A stretch of DNA of 64,000 nucleotides from Natrinema salifodinae (GTDB lineage: Archaea > Halobacteriota > Halobacteria > Halobacteriales > Natrialbaceae). Within the stretch, counting starts at the first letter, position 1; each line of letters opens with the position of its first letter. Made by a program: the position numbers and the translations under genes. This document shows positions 53,452 to 62,946 of this stretch, piece by piece. The stretch spans positions 62,001 to 126,000 of the forward strand of contig NZ_FOIS01000004.1 of NCBI RefSeq assembly GCF_900110455.1. The letters run 5' to 3'. Under the pieces are notes generated by a model. The model did no database searches and had not been told where the DNA came from. It saw nothing but the letters and a program-made list of their open reading frames with translations.

Positions 53452-54942
53452 TCAGTCCTCGCCAGGCGCGATCGGCTCGGGATCGGGCTCGGCTGCCGAT
53501 CGGGTCGTCGACCCGGCGGCGTCCGCGGGGGCTCGATCCGCGAACGCGATCTGCCACCCGGTCACGCCCATGAGGAGGAGGATAACTGGCGACAGAAGGC
53601 CGAAGAAGTAGTACGGCGCGTACGACAGCGTAGCGACGTTGAGCGTCCCGGCCATGAACAGGCCGCCGCTCGACCAGGGGACGAGCGCGGAGGTCGTCGT
53701 CCCGGAGGCTTCGACGGCGCGCGAGAGGTTCTCGCTCTTCAGCCCCTGCTCGTGGTAGAGGTTCCGGAGGGACATCCCGGGAACGACGATGCTGATGTAC
53801 TGCTCGGCGGCGAGCACGTTCATCGAGACCGACGAGAGCACCGTCACGCCGGTGAGACTCGCTACACCGCGGCTCAGCCGGCCGAGGTGGTGCGCGAGGA
53901 CGGCGAGTACACCCGCGCGCTCGAGCAGGCCGCCGAGCGAGAGCGCAGCCATCGCGATCGTCACGATCCACGCCCCGCCGAGGAGCCCGTCGCTCGCGAG
54001 CAGTTCGTCGACCAGTTCCATCCCGGTCTCGGGACTGGTTCCCGACTGCGCGATGGACCAGGCCGCGGCGAACCCAGTCCCCTGGACGAGCATCGACGTC
54101 AGCACGCCCGCGAACACGCCCGCGCCGAGAGCGGGAAGCGGCGAAACGCCGTAGATCGCGAGGCCGAACGTGAGCACGAGCGGAAGGAAGACCAGCGGGC
54201 TCACGGCGTAGGTGCCCTCGATGGCGCCCTGGATCTCCGCGATCCGTCCGGCGGGGACGGCGCCGCCGGCCCGCAGGCCGAGGACGGCGTACAGGACGAC
54301 CGAGAGGCCGAACGCGACGGCCGTCCCGGCGCGCATCGCGTTGATGTGATCGTAGAGGTCGGTGTTGCTCACGGCGGCGGCGAGGTTCGTCGTGTCCGAC
54401 AGCGGCGACTGCTTGTCGCCCGCGTAGGCGCCGGTCAGGACCGCCCCGGCCGTCATCGGCGCGGGGACGCCGAGCCCGGACCCGATGCCGATGAAGGCGA
54501 CGCCGAGCGTTCCCGCCGTGGTCCACGACGAGCCGACGGCGAAGCTGACGACCGCGGCGAGGATCGCAGTCGCCGGCAGGAACACCGACGGCGAGAGGAG
54601 TTCCAGCCCGTAGTACATTAGACTCGGAATCGTCCCGGCCGAGACCCACGTCGCGATGAGCGCGTAGACGACGAACATGATGAGCAGCACCCGCATCCCC
54701 ATCAGGAGGCTGTCCGTCATGCCGTCGTAGAGTTCGTCCCAGGAAAGCCCGAGATGGTATCGAGCGAACAGCCCGGTGAACCCGATCCCCCAGACGAGCG
54801 GGAACTGCGGGTCCAGTTCGAACGCGACGATCCCGACGCACAGGAAGAGCAACATCGCCGCGATGGGAACGAGCGCCGTCCCGAGCGACGGCCGCTCGTC
54901 GGGGTCGAGCTCCTCGAACAATCGGGGCTCGAACGCTACCAT
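53452..54942 (-). CDS. nhaC: Na+/H+ antiporter, NhaC family
   Basis: 496 aa with about eleven to twelve membrane helices. NhaC parts seen: LMYYGLELLSPSVFLPATAI, VSFAVGSSWTTAGTLGVAF (the conserved Ser-Ser-Trp-Thr-Thr-Ala) and GDKQSPLSDTTNLAA (the charged re-entrant part). The C-terminus is acidic and cytoplasmic. NhaC exports sodium in exchange for protons and is typical of alkaliphiles and halophiles. The N-terminus (MVAFEPRLFEELDPDE) is polar. It is divergent from cetZ across 260 bases. Confidence 0.93.
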   Translation of the reverse strand: MVAFEPRLFEELDPDERPSLGTALVPIAAMLLFLCVGIVAFELDPQFPLVWGIGFTGLFARYHLGLSWDELYDGMTDSLLMGMRVLLIMFVVYALIATWVSAGTIPSLMYYGLELLSPSVFLPATAILAAVVSFAVGSSWTTAGTLGVAFIGIGSGLGVPAPMTAGAVLTGAYAGDKQSPLSDTTNLAAAVSNTDLYDHINAMRAGTAVAFGLSVVLYAVLGLRAGGAVPAGRIAEIQGAIEGTYAVSPLVFLPLVLTFGLAIYGVSPLPALGAGVFAGVLTSMLVQGTGFAAAWSIAQSGTSPETGMELVDELLASDGLLGGAWIVTIAMAALSLGGLLERAGVLAVLAHHLGRLSRGVASLTGVTVLSSVSMNVLAAEQYISIVVPGMSLRNLYHEQGLKSENLSRAVEASGTTTSALVPWSSGGLFMAGTLNVATLSYAPYYFFGLLSPVILLLMGVTGWQIAFADRAPADAAGSTTRSAAEPDPEPIAPGED

Positions 54943-55202
54943 CGACCCACCCCGAATTCGGTGGTCGGCCGCTGCGGATCGCGTTGGACGGCGGCTTCGT
55001 CGGCGGCAGCCGTCCCCCGCCGCGGACCGAACCGGCCGCGTTGCATCGATTTCCGTTCAAGTGTTACACGCATACGTGATGGATTACCGTCCATAGCTCC
55101 GTTCCCCGGAGGACTTGTATCTAACTTCTACGGGCCGCGACCTCGTCCGCCGGGACGACTCGCTCCGGAACGTTCAACACGCGGCCATACCATGACCGTG
55201 AC

Positions 55203-56336
55203 ATGAAAGTCGCCCTGATCGGCGTCGGCCAGGCCGGCGGCAAGATCACCGAACGGCTCGCCAGGTTCGACGCGGAAATGGACTTCGGTGCCGTCCAAGG
55301 TGCGCTGGCGGTCAACTCCGCGGAGCCCGACCTCCAATCGCTCGAGTTCGTCGACACGCAACTGATCGGCGCCGACCGCGTCAACGGTCACGGCGTCGGC
55401 GGCGACAACGAACTCGGCACGGAAGTGATGCAGGCCGACGTCGAGCAGGTGCTGGACGCGTTCGACGGCCGCGTCACCTCCCGCGCCGAGGCGATCTTCG
55501 TCGTCGCCGGGCTCGGCGGGGGGACTGGCTCGGGCGGCGCGCCCGTGCTCGTCCACCACCTCCAGCAGGTCTACGATGTCCCCGTCTACGCTCTCGGCGT
55601 GCTGCCCGGGCGCAATGAGGGGGCGCTCTACCAGGCCAACGCCGGTCGGTCGCTGAAGACGCTCCTCCGGGAGGCCGACGCGACGCTACTGATCGACAAC
55701 GACGCCTGGCACGAACAGGGCGAGAGCATCGAGGGCGCCTTCGAGCGGATCAACGAGCGGATCGCCAAGCGCGTGGGCCTGCTGTTCGCGGCCGGCGAGG
55801 CCGTCGACGGGGTCGGCGAAAGTAGCGTGACGTCGAAGACGTCACGAACGAGAGGCGGCGCAGCCGCCGCTAGCGTAGTGGACTCGAGCGAGGTCATCAA
55901 CACCCTCCGCGCGGGCGGGGTCGCGGCGCTGGGCTACGCCACCGAGATCGCGAGCGAGGACAGCGGCGAGAACATCCGGACGGCGATGACCGTCTCCCGC
56001 CAGGCGCTGCTGACGGGGACGAGCCTGCCCGACGCGACGACGGCCGAGGCGGCGCTGCTGGTCGTCGCCGGGAACCCGGAGGCGATCCCGCGCAAGGGCG
56101 TCGAGAAGGCCCGTAGCTGGCTCGAGGACGAGACCGGGAGCATGCAGGTCCGCGGCGGAGACTTCCCGCTGGACAGCGACCGCCTCGGTGCGCTGGTGTT
56201 GCTCGGCGGCGCGGAGCGGTCCGACCGGATCCGGGCGTTCATGGAGCGCGCGAAGGAAGCGAAGGAGGCACAGGAGACGGAATCGACGGATCCCGCCGCG
56301 GCGCTGACCGACGACCGGCTCGAGGACCTCCTCTGA
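55203..56336 (+). CDS. cetZ: tubulin-like protein CetZ with an in-frame palindromic insertion
   Basis: 377 aa. CetZ is the archaeal FtsZ/tubulin-type GTPase that controls cell shape. The start KVALIGVGQAGGKITERL and the tubulin signature AGLGGGTGSGGAPVLV near residue 100 are normal. Residues 208-223 (VTSKTSRTRGGAAAAS) are an insertion: in relatives VDGVGES is followed directly by VVDSSEVINTL. The matching DNA 55823-55870 is 48 bases (16 codons) bounded by TAGCGT repeats. The C-terminus is acidic. CetZ type (1 or 2) is not clear. It is probably followed by a GH2-like gene 43 bases later. Confidence 0.95.
   Translation: MKVALIGVGQAGGKITERLARFDAEMDFGAVQGALAVNSAEPDLQSLEFVDTQLIGADRVNGHGVGGDNELGTEVMQADVEQVLDAFDGRVTSRAEAIFVVAGLGGGTGSGGAPVLVHHLQQVYDVPVYALGVLPGRNEGALYQANAGRSLKTLLREADATLLIDNDAWHEQGESIEGAFERINERIAKRVGLLFAAGEAVDGVGESSVTSKTSRTRGGAAAASVVDSSEVINTLRAGGVAALGYATEIASEDSGENIRTAMTVSRQALLTGTSLPDATTAEAALLVVAGNPEAIPRKGVEKARSWLEDETGSMQVRGGDFPLDSDRLGALVLLGGAERSDRIRAFMERAKEAKEAQETESTDPAAALTDDRLEDLL
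55823..55876. mobile_element. palindromic element inserted in frame in cetZ (two hairpins, TAGCGT direct repeats)
   Basis: The direct repeat TAGCGT (55823-55828 and 55871-55876) bounds 48 bases of insert plus one copy. Inside are CGTGACGTC/GACGTCACG (55826-55834 and 55838-55846, 3-base loop) and GGCGGC/GCCGCC (55854-55859 and 55863-55868, 3-base loop). Deleting one unit restores the CetZ sequence expected from relatives. The length is a multiple of three, so the frame is kept. This resembles the small palindromic elements found in genes of Rickettsia, by analogy only. I do not see a second copy in the window. Confidence 0.7.
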
Positions 56337-56379
56337 AACGTCGGAACTGCTTTTTCCTTCCAGTTCACTGGCAGCAACA

Positions 56380-58362
56380 ATGACTGCTGAGAGGGGCCGA
56401 GAGTGGACGGGTGGGATCGTCACGGACCGGGATGGGGACGGCGTGCCGACCGTCGCGGAGTGGCGGCCGGTGTCGGTGCCCGGTCGCAACGCGGCGTTTG
56501 CCGACGCGGACCGGATCGCCTATCGAACGACGGTTCCGGACCCGCGGGACGCGGAGACCGATCGCGCGCTGCTCGAGGTCCGGGGCGCCTACGGCCGCGC
56601 TGAGATTTGGATGAACGGCCGCCACCTGGGGGACCACGACCCCCACTTCGTGCCGGCCCGATTCGAGTTCGAGCCCCTGCTGGAGAACGAACTGCTCGTC
56701 GTCTGCGAGCGACCCGACTCGTTCCCGGGGATCCACGCGACCGACGAGGTTCCGGACGACCTCGCGACGCCGGGCATCTGGTGGGACGTCACCGTCGAAT
56801 CGCGGCCGGCGACGTTCGTCCGGCGACTCGAAGCGCGGCCGCGCCTGGCCGCGGGCGGCGCACCGGAGCCGGACGCAAGCGGGACCGGGGACGCGGAGAC
56901 GGAGCAACGACGTGTTGACACGCGCGCGGACGGCGCGGGCGCCGCGATCGACGTCACCGCCGAGATCGACACCACCGTCGGGGTCGACGACGACCTCACG
57001 CTCTCGCTCCGACCCGAAGGGTTCCGCGGCGCCGCCAGCATGGAGCGCCTGGCGGTCGAGGCGCCCGCGGGCGAGCGGACGACCGTCTCGACGCGGGTCC
57101 CGATCCGCGAGCCGTCGCTGTGGTGGCCCCAGGGGTACGGCCCGCAGAGTCGGTACGCGGTGCGGGCGAAACTCGGCGACGACGCCGTCGAGCGGACCGT
57201 CGCGTTCCGCCGGGTCGAACGCGACGGCGAGGAACTGCTCGTCAACGGTCGGCGCATCCGGGCTCGCGGGTTCACGCGACTGCCCGGCGGCGATCCCCGC
57301 GCGGACGTCCGGCGGGCCGCCGAGGCGAACGCGACGCTGCTTCGCGTCCGCGGGCACGTCCCGCCGACGGAGCTGTACGACGCCTGCGACGCGGCGGGAA
57401 TTCTCGTCTGGCAGGACCTGCCCGCGACCGAGGACGGCGGTGAGCCCGCGCTCGATCGAGGACTCGACCTCGCGAACGCGATCGCCGAGACGTACGGCCG
57501 GCATCCGAGCCTCGCGATGGTCGGCGTCCGGGAGGTGCCGATCGATCCGTTCGCGGACCCGCTCGGGAGCGGCCTCCTCGCGAAGCTCGCGTTCCGCTAT
57601 CGCGCCTGGCGGACGTCGGTCGACGACGAGCCGGCGCGGGAGCTCGCTTCCGAAATCGCCGATTCGCTCCCCGAAGCCCTCCCCGTCGTCGCGACCGCCG
57701 GCGCGCCGGGCACCGACGCCGACGCGACCCGCCTCGCGCCGGGCTGGCGGTACCTCGACGCCGCGAACGTCGACTGGCTGCTCGAGATCGACACCTCGCT
57801 GGGCGCGTTCGTCGGCGAGGTCGAGGTCGGCTCACTGACCGACGCGACCGTCGATCCCGCGTCGGTCCCCGGACTCGAGCCGGCGCTCGCGGAGCGATGG
57901 GCCGATGGAGCCGACGACGTCGGGTCCTCTCAAACCCGCCAGGCGAGGACGCTGAAGGCGACCGTGGAGGCGCTCCGGCGGCGCGATTGCGGCATACTCG
58001 CGGCGGCACCGCTCCGGGACCCGGGAGCGGGCGGCGGCACGGGCGTCATTTCGAGCGACGGCAGCGAAAAGCCCGCGTACCGCGCGCTCGCCGACGCCTT
58101 CGAGCCGGTACAGGCCATCCTCGACGAACCGCCGGCGTCAGGGTCGGGGATCGTCGGGATAACGCTCTGTAACGATACCCACCGAGCGCGAAGGGCGCGG
58201 GTCGCCTGGCGCGCCGGCGACGAGTCCGGGGAGACGACGGTCGACGTCGACTCGCTCGACCGGGTGCCCGCCGGCACGGTCGCGATTCCGTCGGACGCCG
58301 AACGAGTCGATATCGAGGTTAGCCTCGGCGATCGGACGGTCCGTAACCGGTACTATTTATAA
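56380..58362 (+). CDS. glycoside hydrolase family 2-like protein
   Basis: 660 aa. The jelly-roll start (LLEVRGAYGRAEIWMNGRHL near residue 66-85 reads as the sugar-binding domain) and a beta-sandwich are followed by a GH2-type barrel start: LLVNGRRIRARGFTRLPGGD, LLRVRGHVPPTELYDACDAA, GILVWQDLP. The acid/base place, normally HPSxxMWxxxNE, reads HPSLAMVGVREVP, so Glu is kept and the preceding Asn is changed. The nucleophile is unclear. No signal peptide is visible. It may be a degraded beta-mannosidase/galactosidase relative with a binding role. It follows cetZ by 43 bases. Confidence 0.75.
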   Translation: MTAERGREWTGGIVTDRDGDGVPTVAEWRPVSVPGRNAAFADADRIAYRTTVPDPRDAETDRALLEVRGAYGRAEIWMNGRHLGDHDPHFVPARFEFEPLLENELLVVCERPDSFPGIHATDEVPDDLATPGIWWDVTVESRPATFVRRLEARPRLAAGGAPEPDASGTGDAETEQRRVDTRADGAGAAIDVTAEIDTTVGVDDDLTLSLRPEGFRGAASMERLAVEAPAGERTTVSTRVPIREPSLWWPQGYGPQSRYAVRAKLGDDAVERTVAFRRVERDGEELLVNGRRIRARGFTRLPGGDPRADVRRAAEANATLLRVRGHVPPTELYDACDAAGILVWQDLPATEDGGEPALDRGLDLANAIAETYGRHPSLAMVGVREVPIDPFADPLGSGLLAKLAFRYRAWRTSVDDEPARELASEIADSLPEALPVVATAGAPGTDADATRLAPGWRYLDAANVDWLLEIDTSLGAFVGEVEVGSLTDATVDPASVPGLEPALAERWADGADDVGSSQTRQARTLKATVEALRRRDCGILAAAPLRDPGAGGGTGVISSDGSEKPAYRALADAFEPVQAILDEPPASGSGIVGITLCNDTHRARRARVAWRAGDESGETTVDVDSLDRVPAGTVAIPSDAERVDIEVSLGDRTVRNRYYL

Positions 58363-58677
58363 ATACCTCCCGTTACCCCTGTCACTGTCCGACAAGGAGG
58401 GACGAGAGGCCTGTGAACCGTTTTCAGACCCCGGGCGACCAGAACATTTAAATTACAGGCGACAGTAGTTGCGCTTACCAGAACGCCGCCGGGGCGCGTA
58501 TCGCTCGACGATCGATGACAGGAAATCTTATTCACCGAGGTTTCGCAGATCGTGAGCGATCGCTTTCTACGGCTCGACAGCTCGGATACGACAGTCGTTC
58601 GCGCAGCGACCGACCGTCGGCGCCGATCGCCGCCGAGCCGTTCCCCGGCGCGGGTATGGCACAGAGGTTTGACTAAC
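58363..58677. other. 315-base leader region before the coiled-coil gene
   Basis: No gene is visible. An AT-rich ACATTTAAATTAC (about 58443-58455) and AATCTTATTC (about 58526-58535) could be promoters lying 150-230 bases upstream of the ATG at 58678. If so, the coiled-coil mRNA has a long leader, unusual for haloarchaea, or a small RNA starts there. I saw no classical riboswitch or strong terminator. Confidence 0.4.
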
Positions 58678-59559
58678 ATGGTAGACGAATCGAAGAACAT
58701 CGAACTGACAGAGGACGACCTCGAGAACAAATCGAAAGGCGAGCTCATCAAGATGGCCGGGCAGCTCCGAGACCGGCGAAACGAGCTCAACCAGATGGCC
58801 TCCGAGCGGGCTTCCAAACGCGACGACCTGAACGCGAAGACGCGCGAGAAGGTCGACGAGGCCCAGGAGCACCGCGAAAAGCGCGACGAGCTCAACGAGC
58901 AGGTCCAGGAACACAAGGAAAAGCGCAACGAGCTCAACGCCGAGGCCAACGAGCTGTTCGACAAGGTCGAGCAGCTCAAGTCGGACATGGAGCTCGACGA
59001 GGGCAAGGATCTCGAAGAACTCGAGGAGGAGATCGAACAGCTCGAGTTCAAGCAGCAGACCGAGGTCCTCTCCAGCGAAGAGGAGAAGGAGCTCATCGAG
59101 AAGATCGAGTCGAAACGCGAGGAGTACGAGGAGCGAAAGGAGAAGCTCGACCAGAACGAGGACCTAGAGGAACTCGTCGAGGAAGCCGAGGAAGTTCGCT
59201 CGGAAGCTTCTAAGCACCACCAGAAGGTCACGGAGCTCGCGGACAAGGCCCAGGAACACCACAACAAGATGATCGAGGCCTACCGCGAGGCCGACGACAT
59301 CCGTGACGAGGCCGACGAGATGCACGAGAAGTTCGTCGATGCTCAGGAGGCGGCCGACCGCCACCACGAGGACTTCGTCCGCGTCCAGAAGCGCCTGCGC
59401 GAACTGGACAAGAAAGAAGAGCAGGAGCGCAAGTCCGAGCGGGACAAGAAGAAGGAAGAGGCCAAAGAAGAGGCCGAAGAAATCTATCAGAAGTTCAAGG
59501 AGGGCGAAACCCTCGACACCGAGGACCTGATGAAGCTCCAGAAGACGGGGCTACTCTAA
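58678..59559 (+). CDS. archaeal coiled-coil protein (DUF7121-like)
   Basis: 293 aa, almost wholly coiled coil with heptads of Glu/Lys/Leu from residue about 12 to 275. The pattern RDRRNELNQMASERASKRDD and HREKRDELNEQVQEHKEKRN is the repeated form conserved in many archaea, sometimes mis-labelled phosphoserine phosphatase. Role unknown; links to ribosome or RNA surfaces have been proposed for related proteins and cannot be checked here. Lys content is high for a halophile. The ATG at 58678 was chosen because the upstream frame is basic and unlike the family. Confidence 0.85.
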   Translation: MVDESKNIELTEDDLENKSKGELIKMAGQLRDRRNELNQMASERASKRDDLNAKTREKVDEAQEHREKRDELNEQVQEHKEKRNELNAEANELFDKVEQLKSDMELDEGKDLEELEEEIEQLEFKQQTEVLSSEEEKELIEKIESKREEYEERKEKLDQNEDLEELVEEAEEVRSEASKHHQKVTELADKAQEHHNKMIEAYREADDIRDEADEMHEKFVDAQEAADRHHEDFVRVQKRLRELDKKEEQERKSERDKKKEEAKEEAEEIYQKFKEGETLDTEDLMKLQKTGLL

Positions 59560-60335
59560 GTCGATCTCGTCTACCGCGCGGTTTTTCTCCCGGTTTTCGG
59601 GATTCGCAAGCGGTCGCGTAGCAGCGTCGCCACCGATGGCGCATGCGACACCTACCCTACGGGTCGCCGCGCCGTCGACGGCGTTTCGGACGTCATCGCG
59701 GCAGTCACGTCGCGAATCCGATCGCGTCTCCGTAGTGCCGTCGCGCGGTAGTTTCACTGATTGTGAACGTAGGGGATTTATTTTGACCGGCGGTGTCTTT
59801 GGACGCAAGTAGCAACGGTACGGCTTCAATCGAACGGAGCGCGCCGCCAGTACGACGATCCGAGAGCGTCACCGAATTCCACGCCGCGTTCAACCACCCC
59901 GTCACGGCCCACCCCGCCCTGATCAAGCCCGCGGTGGGACGGGCGAGTCGGCATCGCCAGTGATGGCTGGCGTCCCCGGGCCGGGACCGCGACCGGGAGC
60001 GAGAGCAGTTCGGGACGATCCCATACGGGGCGGGACACTATCCGCGAGGGCGCTTGCGGCGCTCGACCGAGAACCGACCGCGTCCGCGCGTCCCGGCGCG
60101 GTTCGTCACCGCCGCCGACACCGCGGTCGTAACGGATGCCTACATTGGATTAGTCGACAAGAAGGGGTTCGATATCGCGTTGGATCACGCGTTCGACCCG
60201 ATAGACGGCCGGAGACGGCAGTGCACGATCGACACCGATATCACCGTCAAACGGCGGGTATTCGATTCCTAACGCCGTCCATTCGGGCATACCCCGGACC
60301 GGCGTCCGCCGGGGCGTGTTATCCGATCTATAACA
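59560..60335. other. 776-base gap without a confident gene
   Basis: Frames here are short and have basic, Arg-rich products, unlike haloarchaeal proteins. The best is 60054-60272 (72 codons, ending KKGFDIALDHAFD ... TVKRRVFDS), which I cannot assign. AT-rich GATTTATTTTGACC lies near 59776 and could be a promoter of an unseen RNA or a decayed gene. CGCCA/TGGCG near 59625 forms a small hairpin. The last 40 bases hold the promoter of the ATP-grasp gene (CTATAACA directly before the ATG). Confidence 0.5.
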
Positions 60336-61733
60336 ATGGAACCAGATCGACTGTTATCGGCCATGCAACGCTACAGGGACGACGTGAGCGTGGTCGTGCC
60401 CGGGATCGACGCGCCGAGCACCGTCGCCTGTCTCCGCTCGCTCCGACCGCGCGGCGTCCGAACCATCGTCGGCTCCGAGTCACGATCGACGCCGGCGGCC
60501 AGCTCGACCTACCGCGACGAGTTCGTCTCACTGCCGGATCCGACGACTGATCTGTCTGCCTACGGGGACGCCTTACTCTCGCTCGCCGAACGATCGGACG
60601 TCGAGACGATCATCCCGGTCCGCGAAGAGGACATCTACGTCCTCTCGGACCGCAAGGACGCATTCGCCGACGAAATCGCGACGCCGTGGCCGAACTTCGA
60701 CACCCTCCGGCGCGTCCAGGACCGCGTCGAACTCTTCGAGGCTGCCGACGCCGCCGGGGTCGCGGCCCCCGAGACGACCCTCCTCAACGAGTGGGACGAG
60801 TGGGATCGCGAGGCCATCGTGAAACCGCGCTACACCGTTGCGGCATCCGCCTATCTCGGCCGCAGAGCCGATGACGCGGAGATCGGCTCGACCGAGTACC
60901 AGCGACCCGGTACGCGGCCGGATCCCCAAGCGGAGATCGCAAAGCGCGGTCACGTCCCGCTCGTTCAGGAGCGGATCCCCGACTCGCGGGAATTCGGCTT
61001 CTTCGCGCTTTACGACCACGGTGACCCGGTCGCGACCTTCCAGCACTGCCAGCGCCGCGGCTGGAAGTACTGCGGCGGTCCCAGCGCCTACCGCGAGTCG
61101 GTTCACATCCCGGAACTCGAGACCGCCGGCCGTGCCCTGCTCGACGAACTCGAGTGGCACGGCTTAGCGATGGTCGAGTTCCTGCGCGACCCCGCCGACG
61201 ACGAGTTCAAGCTGATGGAGATCAATCCCCGCTTCTGGTCGTCCCTGCCGTTCTCGGTTCGCACGGGCGCCGACTTCCCCTACTACTACTGGCAGCTGGC
61301 GACCGATGAGCCGATCTCCTCGGAACCGACTTACGAGGTCGGCATGGGCGGACACCTTCTCCGGGGCGAACTCAGTTACCTGCACAGCGTGGCTACCGAG
61401 GAGTACCCCCTCGTCGAGCGCCCGTCTCTGAGTAGTGCCGCACGCGAGGTCGCCACGTCGCTCGTTCGTCAGCCCCGATTCGACTACGCGGTCACGGACG
61501 ATCCGGTGCCGTTCTTTCAGGACGGCGTGAACCTGGTCCGGGCGTGGCTGGACAGCCGCTCCGAGGCGGCCCAAACGGCCGCGGGTGAGCCGGGAACCGA
61601 GATCCCGACCGAGGACGAGACCGAGCATCCGGAAGACGCCGGCGCGGAGCCGACCGAGACGAGTTCGACCGCAGAGGGCGAGCCGACGCGGTCGGCTCAG
61701 ACAGACGGCGGACCGCAATCCGAGTCGCAGTGA
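60336..61733 (+). CDS. ATP-grasp domain protein (carboxylate-amine ligase type)
   Basis: 465 aa. The ATP-grasp core shows REAIVKPRYTVAASAYLG (ATP Lys) near residue 165, VPLVQERIPDSREFGFF near residue 210 and the Mg site LMEINPRFWSSLPFS near residue 298. The first 100 residues are the preATP-grasp fold (VVVPGIDAPSTVACLRSL). Such enzymes join a carboxylate to an amine with ATP; D-Asp/Glu- or peptide-type ligases are possible. The last 60 residues are an acidic low-complexity tail. Substrate unknown. TATA-like stretch and leaderless start are consistent. Confidence 0.85.
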   Translation: MEPDRLLSAMQRYRDDVSVVVPGIDAPSTVACLRSLRPRGVRTIVGSESRSTPAASSTYRDEFVSLPDPTTDLSAYGDALLSLAERSDVETIIPVREEDIYVLSDRKDAFADEIATPWPNFDTLRRVQDRVELFEAADAAGVAAPETTLLNEWDEWDREAIVKPRYTVAASAYLGRRADDAEIGSTEYQRPGTRPDPQAEIAKRGHVPLVQERIPDSREFGFFALYDHGDPVATFQHCQRRGWKYCGGPSAYRESVHIPELETAGRALLDELEWHGLAMVEFLRDPADDEFKLMEINPRFWSSLPFSVRTGADFPYYYWQLATDEPISSEPTYEVGMGGHLLRGELSYLHSVATEEYPLVERPSLSSAAREVATSLVRQPRFDYAVTDDPVPFFQDGVNLVRAWLDSRSEAAQTAAGEPGTEIPTEDETEHPEDAGAEPTETSSTAEGEPTRSAQTDGGPQSESQ

Positions 61734-61835
61734 CCGGCACTCGATCCCGAATCGGACTCGCGTCTCGAATCGGCGACGACCGATAACCGTCAACGCTTAA
61801 CGGGACTCGCTCCCACCTACCCCATATGATTCGAG

Positions 61836-62840
61836 GTGCCATCCGTGGCCGCTAGCAGGAATCTCGATCGTCTTCTGACCGTCGCCCTCGGCGGACTCGC
61901 GTCCGCTCTCGTCGCCGTCGCCCTGTTCGTCGTCTATCCGGACACGCTGACGGAGCTGTTCGGCGTGTTGGTCGCGATCGCAGCCGCCCTCCTCGGCCTT
62001 CGGTTCGCGAGCAACATCGCCGGATCGCTGTTCCCCGACTACGACGTCGCCGAGGTCGCCGTCGAGGGACCGATCAGTCGCGACGGCGGCGGCGGGCCGC
62101 TGCCGACGAGTCCCGGTGCGACGCCGGCCGACGACGTCGTCGAGCAGATCGACCGCGCGGACGAGGACGACAACGTCGACGCGCTGCTAGTGAAACTGAA
62201 CACGCCAGGCGGCGAGGTCGTGCCCAGCGACGACATCCGGCTCGCGACCGAGCGGTTCGACGGGCCGACGATCGCCTACGCGACCGACGTCTGCGCCAGC
62301 GGCGGCTACTGGATCGCCAGCGGCTGTGACGAACTGTGGGCCCGCGAGGGGTCGATCGTCGGCTCGATCGGCGTCATCGGCTCCCGGGTCAACGCCAGCG
62401 ACCTCGCCAAGAAGGTCGGCCTCTCCTACGAGCGCTTTGCCGCCGGCGACTACAAGGACGCCGGGACGCCGCTGAAGGAGATGGACGACGACGAGCGCGC
62501 GTACCTGCAGGGGCTGATCGACGACTACTACGACACCTTCGTCGAGCGGGTCAGCGACGGCCGCGACCTCGAATCGGAGTTCGTCCGCGACACCGAGGCG
62601 CGGATCTACCTGGGCGAGCAAGCCGACGAGCTTGGCCTGGTCGATCACCTCGGCACCCGCCGGGAGATCGAGGACGAACTGGCGGATCGGCTCGGTGCGG
62701 ACGACGTGACCGTCGAGGAGTTCGAGCCCAAGCGGCCGCTGATGGCTCGCGTCGGTGCCGGGGCCCAGCGGGTAGCCTACGCCTTCGGAGCCGGGATCGC
62801 CGGCCTCGGCGACGGTCGCGGGTTCCGCCTGCGGAGCTGA
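61836..62840 (+). CDS. sppA: signal peptide peptidase SppA (S49 family)
   Basis: 334 aa, GTG start at 61836; GTG at 61845 is an equal choice. Two membrane helices (residues about 13-32 and 40-58) precede the S49 domain. The catalytic Ser is in VCASGGYWIASGCD near residue 152, and the general-base Lys in AAGDYKDAGTPLK near residue 206. It cleaves remnant signal peptides or membrane proteins at the outer face. A nine-codon ORF with ATG at 61825 overlaps the start and could act as a leader. The last 30 residues are an additional hydrophobic region. Confidence 0.9.
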   Translation: MPSVAASRNLDRLLTVALGGLASALVAVALFVVYPDTLTELFGVLVAIAAALLGLRFASNIAGSLFPDYDVAEVAVEGPISRDGGGGPLPTSPGATPADDVVEQIDRADEDDNVDALLVKLNTPGGEVVPSDDIRLATERFDGPTIAYATDVCASGGYWIASGCDELWAREGSIVGSIGVIGSRVNASDLAKKVGLSYERFAAGDYKDAGTPLKEMDDDERAYLQGLIDDYYDTFVERVSDGRDLESEFVRDTEARIYLGEQADELGLVDHLGTRREIEDELADRLGADDVTVEEFEPKRPLMARVGAGAQRVAYAFGAGIAGLGDGRGFRLRS

Positions 62841-62946
62841 GTTCGTCGGCCGCGGCCGCTCAGGTCGCGTTCGCGGACCGTGGCGGAACGGGAACGTCTC
62901 GAACGAGTAAGTGGTTTTATCGTCGCCGGGAACCCAACGCCTATCC

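Noticed and set aside
52916-55060. Minus-strand frame of 714 codons
   Set aside because: It crosses nhaC in another frame with Arg/Gly-rich product; only the last 141 codons are a real gene.
60054-60272. 72-codon frame in the 776-base gap
   Set aside because: Not acidic, no recognised family and no suitable promoter; not enough to call a gene.
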